A stretch of 64,000 nt of DNA from Proteles cristata cristata. Its lineage: Eukaryota; Chordata; Mammalia; Carnivora; Hyaenidae. Below are positions 30,951-43,100 of the stretch, one piece after another (positions within the stretch are counted from its first letter, which is position 1; every line of letters begins with the position of its first letter). The stretch is taken from NCBI GenBank assembly GCA_017311185.1, contig JAESUZ010000761.1, forward strand, positions 434,001 to 498,000. Reading direction: 5' to 3'. The notes under the pieces are model-generated. The model searched no databases, was not told the origin of the DNA, and saw only the letters and a program-made list of their open reading frames with translations. The position numbers were made by a program, and so were the translations under genes.

Positions 30951-33900
30951 CTGCGGGAGACAAGGCACGAGCGGTGGAGCCCAGGCCTGAGCGCCGCAGC
31001 CCGGGGGCGCGGCCTTTGCTGATGAAATGCACTGGCAGAACGTGCTCCCGCCGCCAAGGGCGAGGGGCGCGGCTCCTCATTCCCACGGTCCCAGCACGCG
31101 CGGGCCAGGCCTCGGGCAGGACGAGGGGCACATGCCACGTGGGCTTTCATCCCCGCGGAGGTGTGAGCGAGGAGGGCAGAGTGGGCTGAGGACACGCGGA
31201 GAATCACGGACCCTGAGGGACCACGGAAAGAGCTAGAAGGGCCTGAACGACCACCCGCAGCCCTTTGCGAACACAAGTTGTGAGGGGCAGTAACCCCGTT
31301 GACGGCTAGATCCCACCTAGATCAGAGCCTGGGTGCCACAAGCGTACAATAAACATCTGCTGGGTGAGTAACTGGATCTGGTCCAGTCCCTCCATTTTAC
31401 AGATGGGGAAACTGAGGTCTGAGGAAGGATGGGCTTGCCCCAGGCCATACAGCTGTTTGGAGAGCTGGGACAGGACAGGTCTCCAGGGGTCATGAGTTTA
31501 GGGTCGTTCTCTTGCTCCCGTCTCCACAGCTTCAACACCGTACAAACTTCAATGTTTCCAACTTTTCAAATCACCAAAGCATTCTGGACCAGAGAGGATG
31601 GGGATTCCGGCCCCAAACTCCGCCCACCTTACCATTCTGCCACAGCCCACCCTTCATCGGGGCCTCACCGGCACACACGCTAGAGAGTGACAACGGGAAC
31701 AATTAATGTCCAGACCTGGCTCAGGGCACGGCTGGCGTCCTCTGGGGGCCACATGGCTCAGACCAGAGGGGCTGGTCCCCAGAGAGACAACTTGGGTCCT
31801 GTTGGGTCCTGGCTACCATCTGGGCCTGGCACAGCCAGGGGAGAAGGGCGCCCTCATGTGTCTCTTCCCTGAAACTGCACCTCAAGTCCCACAGGAGACT
31901 CCAGGCAATTTAATGCCAAGAATCTGTGCTATTTCTTTCTTTCTTTCTTTTTTTAATATTTTTTATTTATTTCTAGGAGAGAGAGAGACAGCGTGAGCAG
32001 GGGAGGGTCAGAGAGAGAGGGAGTCACAGACCAAAACAGGCTCCAGGCTCTGAGCTGGCAGTCAGCACAGAGCCCGACGCGGGGCTCGAACCCACGAACC
32101 GCGAGATCATGACCCAAGTGAAAGTCGGACGCTCAACCGACTAAGCCACCCAGGCGCCCCTGATCTGTGCTATTTCTAATGGCCACTTGTTTGGCATTCC
32201 GAGAGTACCAAGTGCCAAACCTGAGGTCCCAAAGGGGCACATGTGACCTGTCCTTATGTATGTATGTATGTATGTATGTAATCTCTACACCCACCACGGG
32301 GCTCAAACTCACGACCCCAGATCAAGAGTCACACACTCCCCTAACTGAGCCGGCCGGACACCCCTGACCTCTCCTAATTTGGAAATAAGTGAGGAAACAC
32401 CCCTATGATGACCAAGCCACAGTCTGTGAGGGAGCTGCGGGGTGGTGGAAAGCTGGCTACACCCGGGTCGCAAGGGCGAGGGTTGGAACCACTTTTCTCT
32501 GCCTCAGTTTCTCTATCATCCCTCCCCTGAGATGGCACCTTGAAGCCCATTTCCCTTCGCTTCCCCTGAAATGTAACTATGGGAGTCTGAGCTCTGACTG
32601 CTAGCAGCAGCCTGGGTCACGCTCATGGCCGCCTTCACCAAGCTGACCCAGGGCACGCAGGGAGGGTCTATTTGCTCAACAGCCAGGCTCAGGGAAAAGT
32701 GAATCCCCACGGGGCTTAATGAGGCCCAAGGTGGTGATAACAGCTCTTGAATGACATCGTTGTTCTTGCAAGATGTGTTATCAGCCGGACCTTGAATCAT
32801 AACCAATGCACAACGTAACACGGGGCGGTACGTCAACTTCTCTACCAAGCCCCCTGGTCCCAGCCGTGCAAACAGCCTCTTGGCTCCGGGCGTCTGCTTA
32901 AGTGAGTGCAAAACCAAATCAATGTTTGGAATTGCTCACTGGCTGACTAAGAGATTTCCTCTGGGACAGCCCACGTATGGTGCCCGTAAAAGTAGCTACC
33001 TTTGTCCCCATCCCCAGAGAAGCTAGATACATCAGCAGCATGGGGGTGACAGGGGAAGAGGCAGGGGAAGCCCCCCAAGCCTCTCCAGCAGGACGGACTC
33101 TGTAATCGCAGAGTCCAAGGCGAAGTGCAAAGTGGAGCCCCTTGTTCAATGAGGAAGCAGCTCATGTGGGCCCTGCCTGAAGCGAGCCTGGGACCCTACC
33201 GCGCGGGAGACCCTGTGCAACTCGGTGGGCCTTTCTTGCCGGGACTACGGCACCGGCTTGAAGCAGCCTCCCCCCACCCTGTAGCCTGAGGTCCAGACTC
33301 CTTAGCTTGGCACGGGAGGCCCTTTTCTTTCCCCTGGCCTTGCGACCACACCCTTCGGTGCACGCCACTACAGACAAATCTAGAAACTTCCACATCTCCG
33401 ATCCCTCAGGCTTGCTTGTGCCGCCGCGGGTCTTTACAGGCCTTCACTTCTTTCTGGCCCTTCTTCACCCCAGCCCCCACCCGAACGTCTGGCAAACTCC
33501 TACTCATCCTGCAGGGACCCAGGTGAAGCATCACCTCCTCCGCAAGAGTGCCTTTGATTCCGCCACCCTGGTTGGACTTGACCGCCGCCTTCTTTGCCCC
33601 AAAGCTGATTTGCACATGCTCTTTCCCCAGCACCCAGAGAGGATGTCTGTGCTGTGGGGCTGCCCAGCACCCCCTTTTCCTAAGGGGTGTGGCAACTCCT
33701 CTCTGTGTCCTAATGGATCTGCTTCCCTGGCCCCCGGGGTTGCCCATCATAACCCCGGCCAGCGACTGGTCCAGAGTGGGCACGGGACCCAGGCAGGGCC
33801 AATCAGAGGCCTTCCTGGGACTGTACCCGTTCCCGAGACGCGGTCTCCACGCCGGAAGGATGTTAAACCTTGGCCATCGGCGCGGCGCGTGTATCGGCCT

Positions 33901-35875
33901 CCTCACAGGGGATGCTGGCCCACGGGAAGAGGAAATAAAGCAAACGCACAAAACAGGCAGAACCGGGAGATGGAGAGCGCACCCTGATTGTCCCATCAGC
34001 AGCCCCGCCATCGGCCTCCCCATGAGATTCCCTTTCTTGAGGAAAAGCTGGAGGAGTCTGGGTTTTATCACTAACTGGGAGCTTCTGGAATTACCTCCAT
34101 CCTTATCTGTCTCTGCCACTGGGCGGTGAGCAATCGAGAGTAGAGCCCCCCGCCCTGACCGCCCACGTGTCCCAGTGCCCAGCGGGCTCTCGGCGGGGCT
34201 CCGAGCCGACCTACCAACTCACCGCCCCACTCACCTCGCACCGGTAGCAATTTTCATGGAAGTTCCTCCCCATGCACTCGATTTTGAAGGTGTCCTTCCC
34301 GTCTCGAGGGATGATGGGGTTCTCACAGATGCTGCACATGGGGGCGAATTTCCTAGAGGGAAGGGAACCCACGCCCGAGACGCTCAGCCCAGGACCACAG
34401 AAATTAGCTGTGGGAGCCGGGCGGCTCCAGTTCACATCCGGAGCTATTTCGGACGCGTTGCCAGGTGACGGCACCTGGAGCCACGGCCACAAATGCCTCT
34501 TTCTTCCCGGCAGGAGCCGATGGAGAGACCTGTGTAACCAGACCTGGCTTCCCAGGGTATAATCAGCCGGGGTGCCGAGGAAGGAACCGGGGCAGTGTTT
34601 GAATTTGAGAAAGCAGAGAAATCTGTTGTGTGTTCATTGGGGCTGAACACCATTCCCTTTACCTTGTACCGTGGGTCACTCATTTTTTTCCCCTTCTTCT
34701 TCCTTTCTTTCTAACAGGCACAGCTGCCCTTGGGCAGGGTGCAACTCCAGAGCAGAGGCTGAGCCTCAGACACAGCGTGGGGCTCCTGCTTCCTAAAGCT
34801 CTAGTTCCGAGGGGGGCTACCGGGGTCTGGGGGTTTGAATCGTCGCTTCACACTTGCCAGCTGGGAGACCTAGCTGCTGCCTGCCTCAGTTTCCACATTG
34901 TAAAACAGAACCCTTAACACTGCGTGCCTGACAGGGCAGACTCGGGGGTTCAAGGGCCTCATCCGCGTGCAGCGGCTGGCCCGGGGCAGGTGCCCAGAGC
35001 GTCGGCTACAAGCAGGTGTGCAGAACAGGCCGCCTGGTTTCTGGGAGCCCAGACGCCGCAGGGAAGCTCCGCCCCGGCCCCGAGAGCTCCGGCTGGGCGC
35101 CTCTGCTCTGGCGGAGTCCCACCCAGCGCAAGAGTCCCCTGTCGTACCTGTAGAAGTCGTCCAGGCAGTACACTTCATTCTGGTTGTCCAGGGCGAAGCT
35201 CTCGTCACCAATGCAGCGTGCACAGGTGACGCAGGTGAAGCAGGCGGGGTGGAAGGCCTGGTCCAGAGCCCGGATGATGTGTTCCCGGACCACCTCGCCA
35301 CACTTGCCACACTTCTCCAGGGTGTCCTGGGACAGAGGGACATTGCCTCAGAACCACCCCATGGGGGTGCCCGCTCCGAGCCAAAAGGGGTTTCTGGCTG
35401 GCTACCCACAGCGGCCCAGAAGGGCGGGGGTACAGGAGAGGGGCTCCACCCGTACCTGTTACCCCCACACCTCTACCGTTGATTAAAGTGAATCGAGCTT
35501 GGCATGGGAGCCTTGGCCAATGGTGAGGAATCCTGCCGAGAAGCTACTGCTGCATTCTTTGTCACTAAGACTTGCTTAAGGCCACTAGGGCCCGTGAGAG
35601 AAATCTCTCTTAAACCTCAGAGTCAGGAAGAGGAATTCCTGGAGGAGCTGATACACTTTTTATCGTGTAGGCAATAAACCTTGAAACTCTTAACCTTTTC
35701 CATTTGGCCACGTGAAATCTCAGAGTCAAATTCCATGTTCCACTTTTAGGAATGACTACAGGGGTCTTTTATTCATATATTTGGGGTACGAACTTTTCCG
35801 CTGGTCTCCTCTCATTTTCTACTTTGATTTTCCTCTCTTCTGGTATTTTTATCTTTTTTTAATTTAATGTTTGTT

Positions 35876-35912
<37 letters not shown>

Positions 35913-38900
35913 GCTCATGAGTGTGAGTGGAGAGGGGCAGAGAGAGGGAGACAGAGGATCCAAAGTGGGCTCAAGGGCTGTCAGCACAGAGCCCAACGTG
36001 GGGCTCGAAACTCACGAACTGCAAGATCAGGACCTGAGCCGAAGTCGGATGCTTAACCGACTGAACCATCCAGGTGCCCATGATTTTTTTTTAAGCTTAT
36101 TTATTTATTTTGAGAGAGAGAGAGAGAGAGCATGAGTAGGGGAGGGGCAGAGAGGGAGAGGGAGAGAGAGAATCCCAAGCAGGCCATGCTGTCAGTGCAG
36201 AGCCTAGTTCAATCCCAGGAAAGGTGGGATCATGACCTGACCCTAAATCAAGAGTCAGATGCTTAGCCAACGGAGCCACCCAGATACCCTTCTGATTTCT
36301 TTATGTATCTTTTAAATGTTACTGTGGTAAGAGCACTTAACATGAGATCCACCCTCTCAACAAATGCTTATGTGTACAACATTACCATAGATAGAGGAAT
36401 TGGTGCATTCTTAGAATCTGCCTCAAATCCCTTCTGGGATGAGGAGGTTTAAGGCGGGGGGGGGGAAGGGAGAGAAGAGAGAGAGAGGTTACTGAGGGGA
36501 GACCCTCCAGCCTGTCCACCTTCTCACCTCTTTTCTAGATGGTCTCTTCCGCTCCTGGCTGTGCTCCTGTACGTTTAACCTGACTTCATCTGGACAGATA
36601 GGGATGTTTGCCTAGACTGCCTATAATCTGCTCACATTTGACGGGGACAGCACTGTCCCCTCTCCCTGTGCCAGGGGCAGCCCTTCCCTCCCTAGAGCAC
36701 TGCCCGCGTCTTCCTCCTGCTGCTCCCAGCTGCCAGCCCACCCTGGCCCCTGCTTGCCCTCAGCGCCTCCCCTCTGCCTGGCTGCAAGGCGACGGAAGAG
36801 GACAAGACTATCCCCCACTGTCATGGGGGTGGGGTCAGAGGGATGGGTGGGGATGGCCTGACTCCTTGCTGCTCCCATGGTGCCTTGCTGGCTGTGGCAA
36901 CGTCTCGAGACTATCATCAGATCACTCGGATTTTTCTAGATCATTCCAGCTCCAAACATTCTAACTCCTTGAATCAGTAGTTTTCAAACTGCGATGTGGA
37001 TCAGAATTGCCTGAGGGTGCTCTGTTAAAACCAGTGCAGCCCGCCAGGTGCTACCCACTCAGGAGAACAAGGTGAGGCCTGCGCACACCCAGGTGACGGG
37101 TCTGTGAGTGGTCTGTGCGCCACGTACCAGAGAGCTGGCGATTCTAACGTTGTGGCATCCAAACCAGCTCTCCCAGACTGCGTTTGGTACCGGAAGTGAT
37201 ACGGACTCCCATGGGGCTGTGCGTCGGAGCCTGTGGCTTTAGGTGCGACAGAAGACCACGGGCAGGCTCCAGAACCAGATGGCCCTGGGGCAGAATCCCA
37301 GACCTACGGTCTTCGGGACTGTGACCTTATGTGACAGGCTGGGTAAATGTCCCCAAGACACACAGGTCCTCATCCCTGAACCTGTGACTACCTTCATTGG
37401 CAAAGGAGACTGCAGATATGATTGAGTCCTGACACGGGAGATTATCCTGGGTGGACCCTAAATGCCATCCGAAGGGTCCATGTAAGAGGGACACAGAGGG
37501 AGACGTGACACAGAAGAAGGAAACAGGATGCTGAGGCAAGATGCCCCCCTGTGACTCTGAAGGTGGGCAAAGAAATCAGAGTCTACAAGGGATGTGGCTT
37601 CTGAAGCTGGAAAAGGTAAGGAAACAGATTCTCCTCTAGAGCCTCTGGAAGGAAGTACGGACTTGCCTTGGACTTCCGACCTCCAAGAGAATAAATGTGT
37701 GCTTTTTGAAGCCATCAAGTTTGCGGTAATTTGTTAGAGTGGCCACAGAAAACTATCACATCTTGGCTGAGCTTCCTCTCTCTGACCTCAGCTTCCTCAT
37801 CTGTGAAATGGGTCAACAGTGCCTGCCTCCCAGGATTACTGTGGGGGATGGAATAATAGGAAACGTTCTACAGGCCCAGCACAGCGCCTGGTACCGGGAG
37901 GCCTAGCCGCAGGGGTTACCTGGTAGCAGGATTCACAGAGGGGCCGCCCATCCTTCTGGTAGAAGCTCTGCCCGGCCAGCTGGCGGCGACAGGTGCGGCA
38001 TGTGAAGCACCGGGGATGGTACTGCCTCTTCATGGCTTCCACGGCCACCTCTTGGGGGGACACGGGCTTGTGGCAGAAGGCACAGACGTCTGGGGTAGAG
38101 ACACAGGTCGTGAGCCGCCTTGCCTGGGAGTACTGTACCCAGGCACCACCCAGAACAAGCCCCCGGGGGTGTGAGTGTGGCCTCCTTTCAGGGGGAACAG
38201 GAAGGAGTGTGAACAGCCTCTGAAAGCCTAAATCAGGGCGGCCTGGCTGGCTCCGTTGGTGGAGCACGCGACTCTTGATCTTGGGGTTGTGGGTTTGAGC
38301 CCCACATTGGGTGTAGAGATTACTTAAAAATAAAATCTTAGGGGCGCCTGGGTGCCTCAGTGGTTGAGCGTCCGACTTCGGCTCAGGTCATGATCTCACG
38401 GTTCATGGGTTCGAGCCCCGTGTCGGGCTCTGTGCTGACAGCTCAGAGCCTGGAGCCTGCTTCAGATTCTGTGTCTCCCTCTCTCTCTGAACCTCCCCTG
38501 CTCACTCTGTCTCTCTCAGAAATAAATAAAACATTAAAAAAAAATTTTTTTTTAATCTTAAAGGGGCACCTGGGTGGCTCAGCCGGTTAAGCATCCGACT
38601 TAGGCTCAGGTCATAATCTCACGGTTCATGAACTTGAGCTCCGTGTTAGGCTCTGTGCCAACAGCTCAGAGCCTGGAGCCTGCTTTGGATTCTGTGTCTC
38701 CCTCTCTCTCTGCCCCTCCCTGCTTGCACTCGGTCTCTTTCTCAAAAATAAATAAACATTAAAAATTTTTTAAAATTAAATCATAAAAAAAAAGGGAAAG
38801 AAAGCCTAAATCAAAGAACACAGAGTCAAGGGCATGCTTGGGTGGCTCAGTCACTTAAGTGTTTGGCTCTTGATTTCGGCTCAGATCATGATATTGCAGT

Positions 38901-40139
38901 TTGTGAGTTTGAGCCCCGCACAGAGCTCTGCACTGACAGCATGGAGTATGTTTGGGATTCTCTCTCCCTCTCTCTGCCCCTCCTCCTCTCTCTCTCTCTC
39001 TTTTTTTCTCTCTCTCTCAATAAATAAATAAACATTAAAAAAAGAAGAACACAGCATCAGGACAAACAGGTTACCATCTACAAACATTTAAAGGAGGGTC
39101 CACCGTGACGCATTTACACCCAGACAATTCCAAACATATCAGAGATCTAAGTGTGAAAAATAAAGCCACAGGACTAGAAGAAACCAGAGAATAATTTTTT
39201 TTAAATTTGTTTACATTTATTTGTTTTTGAGAGACAGAGGAAGGCAGAACACAAGCGGGGAGGGGCAGAGAGAGAGGGAGACACAGAATCTGAAGCAGGC
39301 TCCAGGCTCCGAGCTGTCAGCACAGAGCCTGACACGGGGCTTGAACCCATGAACCATAAGATCATGACCTGAGCTGAAGTCAGATGCTGAACTGCCTGAG
39401 CCACCCAGGCGCCCCCAGATAATTATTTTATAACTTTGGGGGCATGGTAAACACTTAATCGCTGCTAATTAAATGGGTAATATGTGGGGCCAGGGACACC
39501 ACGGGCAGTCACGCCCTCACTGGGGCGCAGATCCGGAGTCCCACAAAGGGCAATTTAGCACAAAGATCAAATTACAAATGCACCTACTCTTTGCCCACAG
39601 TATTTCCTCTCCTAGGAATTTCTCTCACAAACTTGCATGCAGGCAAAATGACCTACGTGCAGGGCAATTCGTCTCAGCCTTACTTGTTACAGCAAGAACC
39701 TAAGTGCCCACCTGCAGGTGACTGGTCGAATGCATATGGCAGAGCCCTGGAAGGGAATACTATGCACCCGTGGAAAAGGGAGGAGCCACTTTACGTTCTG
39801 ATGTGGAATGAGCTCTCAGAAAGCTAACAGCAGAACGGCACAGAGTTTGCTATTATTTGTGGAAAAATGGGCAGGGGTCGGTGGGGGGGGACACATGCTT
39901 GTATTTGCTTGTATACACATAACATATCTCCTGGAGGATGTGCAAAACCTTAACAACAGAGGCTCCTGATCAGGCAGGAAACTGGGTGACACAGGGATGG
40001 GGGCAAAGGGAAGGCTTTTCACGGTGTATCTTTTCATGCTTTCTGTTTTGTCCAGATGAGAACACCATGTGTTCAAATAATTAAACAGCGAAAAAATTGG
40101 AGCCATTCTGCTATGACAGCACATTTTGCAGATCAATAT

Positions 40140-40170
<31 letters not shown>

Positions 40171-43100
40171 TTAAATATTTTTTTAATTATTTCTAGGAGA
40201 GAGAGAGACAGCATGAGCAGGGGAGGGTCAGAGAGAGAGGGAGACACAGGCTCTGAAATAGGCTCCAGGCTCTGAGCTGGCAGTCAGCACAGAGCCCGAC
40301 GCGGGGCTCGAACCCACGAACCGCGAGATCATGACCTAAGCGAAAGTCGGATGCTTAACCGACTAAGCCACCCAGGCGCCCCGCAGATCAATATTTATTT
40401 ACTTATTTTTAAATGTGTATCTTTGAGAGAGAGAGAGAGAGAGCAAGCACAAGCTGGGGAGGGGCCGAGAGTGCCGGGGACAGAGGATCTGATGCAGGCT
40501 CCGTGCTGACGGCAGAGAGCTCCACACGGGGCTCAAACCCACAAACCATGAGATCATGACCTGAGCCAAAGTCAGATGCTCAACCGTGTCAGCCAGCGGC
40601 CCATATTTATTTATTTATTTTACAGTTTTTTATTTTTTAATTTTGAGAGAGAGAGAGAGCGCGCAGAGGAGCAGCAGAGAGAGAGGGAGAGAGAATTCCA
40701 AACAGGCTCTGCACCAACAATGCCGAGCCCGACGTGGGGCTTGAACCTGCGAACCGTGAGATCACGACCTGAGCCGAAACTGAGAGTCAGATGCTTAACC
40801 GACTGAGCCACTCAGGCAGCCCTTGCTGATCAATATTTAAACGGACTTCAGTTATAAACGAAAAAAGGTTACGGCAGTAAAAATAAAATCGATGTACAGT
40901 TTGAAGGCCCGTCTGTCACTGCACCGTGAGTGGAGACAGATGCTGTGAACCCTGCTCTCCTGCTTTCCCACCCAGAGCTCACGCTGCTGCGGTGGGGGGT
41001 CCCCAGGGAGCCTCCCAGCCCCGAGCCCGTACCTGTGGACGCCTCTCTCTTGTGGAAGCCAGCAGGGTCTTCGGGGAGAGGAGGCAGCTCTTCCTGCATG
41101 GGCCCAGGAGGACTGGGCTGCGGCTGGAGGGGAGGCCTCTCTTCCAGGGACTGCGGGGACACGGGGGGGGGGAAGGAGAGGTGACATCCAGTGCGGACCC
41201 CACACAGGCCCCTCAGCTCTGCGCCTCCTCTGGCGGCGCTGAGCACCATTAGCCCCACTGCTCAGAGGGGGAAACCGAGGCACAGAGAAGCATGTGACCT
41301 AATGTGACTCAATAGGAAGGTAGCAGCCGGGCCAGAAACAACATCCTTCTGAGGAATCGCCTGGAATCGTTTTTCCTTGGCCTGGAATCCCTCCCATGTC
41401 TACAATGGCCTCTGTTAAGGGTAGAGGATTAAAAATATCTTCTCTGTCAGAACACCTTGGGGGGCTCAGTCCGTTAAGCGGCTGCCTTCAGCTCAGGTCA
41501 TGATTTCACAGTTTGTGGGTTCGAGGCCCGCACTGGGCTCTGTGCTGACCGCGTAGACGCTGGAGCCTGTTCGGATTCTGTGTCTCCGTCTCTCTATGCT
41601 CCTCCCCTGCTCGCTCTCTTTCTCTCTCAAAAACAAGTAACATTTAAAAAAAAAAAAAATGAAAAAAATATCTTCTCAGAGCTGAAAGGGGTACCTGAGG
41701 GGGAAGAGGGTGGGGAGCCCCTTCCCCAGGGACCTTGAAGAACATGACCGAGTTTCGGCAGCTTGAAAGCTTGGAAGAGGGAAGGCCCTCAAGCAGGAGT
41801 GACCTCCAGGCTTAAGTCCCTGAAAGGCCCAGACCCGCCCTCGCCCGCCCCCGGCCCCCGGGGCTGTTTGTGGGGTTGGCGGTACCTGGGGCGGAGGCGG
41901 GGGCAGGTGCAGCTGCTCTAAGTCCGAAATGAGGGAGGCCCCCATCGGGGCAGGGGGCTCCTCATCGGGGTACGGCGGCGGAGGCGGGAGGAGGTCCAGG
42001 TCCGGGAGTGCGGCCTCGCCATCCAGAGTGGGAGGAGGGGGACAGCACCCTGCAACCGAAAGGGGACCCAGGCTTGGCCGGAGACTCTCTGTGCAGGTGG
42101 ACAGAGAGGTGTCCACTTCCCCAGAAGGCCGTGCAGCGTGGGGGGCTAAGAGCTCGGGCCCAGGGGCGCCGAGACCTGGGTTCTGCCTCGGGCTCTGCCA
42201 CTGACTTGCTGTGGGTCCTTAGGCAAGAGACTCAGTCTCTCTGGGTCTATCAGTCTATCTCTTCGGCCTGTTGTGAGGGTTAAGTGATGTGGTGCAGGGA
42301 AGATGGTGCAGCACGGAAAACAGCACCTGTCAGAACCCTCCAGAACACGGGCGCCTGGGTGGCTCAGTCGGTTAAGCATCCGACTTCGGCTCAGCTCATG
42401 ATCTCAGAGTCCGTGGGCTCAGGCCCCGCATCGGGCTCTGTGCTGACAGCTCAGAGCCTGGAGCCTGCTTTAGTCGGTGTCTCCCTCTCTCTGCCCCTTT
42501 CCCGCTTGCTCTCTCTCAAAAGTAAATAAAAACATTTAAAAATGTATTAAAAATTAGTATCACTTATTCCTTTTGACTTTTTTCCATGCAAATACTAGAA
42601 CATTTATTTTTTAATTTTTTAAATGTCTATTTATTTTTGAGAGTGAGAGAGAGACAGAGCACGAGAAGGGGAGGGGCAGAGAGAGAGGGAGACATAGAAT
42701 CTGAAGCAGGCTCCAGGCTCCAAGCTGTTGGGCAGAGCCCCACACGGGGCTCGAATCCACGAGCTGCGAGATCATGACCTGAACCGACGTCGGATGCCCA
42801 ACCGACTATGCCACCCAGGTGCCCCTAGAACGTTTTAAATTACATATGGGGCTTGCATTTGTGACTTGCTTTATATTTTCATTGGGCAGTGCTGACACAG
42901 ACCTTTTCTGGATCCTGATTCAAAGGATTAATCATCTCATGAATTCTTGTTTTATAGATGAGGAAGAGTGAACTATTCCACCGAATAGGCTAGAAATATA
43001 TACAAAATACAACACAAATATACAGTATACAAACCCTTCACTCTGCTACAGTCCAACACTTGAAAGGTATTTTTATGGCATGTCAGGGAAAATTAAGAAT

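Larger units (their letters stand above)
30951..34234 (-). other. FBLIM1: FBLIM1 intron between last two coding exons
   Basis: Donor GTGAGT at 34234, acceptor CCGCAG before 30950; 3284 bases. Holds a MIR at about 31315-31460, SINEs at 31937-32363 and an L2-like relic at 33400-33640. Frames of up to 237 codons on the minus strand at 33406-34119 lie in intron and lack a recognised motif. Confidence 0.9.

Noticed and set aside
30392..31189. 265-codon plus-strand frame opposite the last FBLIM1 exon
   Set aside because: GC-rich shadow of a real exon on the other strand; composition is low-complexity (G, R, P, A) and no family is recognised.
33307..34129. Overlapping 193-237 codon frames on both strands
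   Set aside because: They lie in an FBLIM1 intron, partly in an L2 relic, with no motif or conserved junction.
40146..40822. Regularly spaced repeats resembling an array
   Set aside because: Three stacked SINEs; the units are transposons with tails, not CRISPR-type repeats and spacers.
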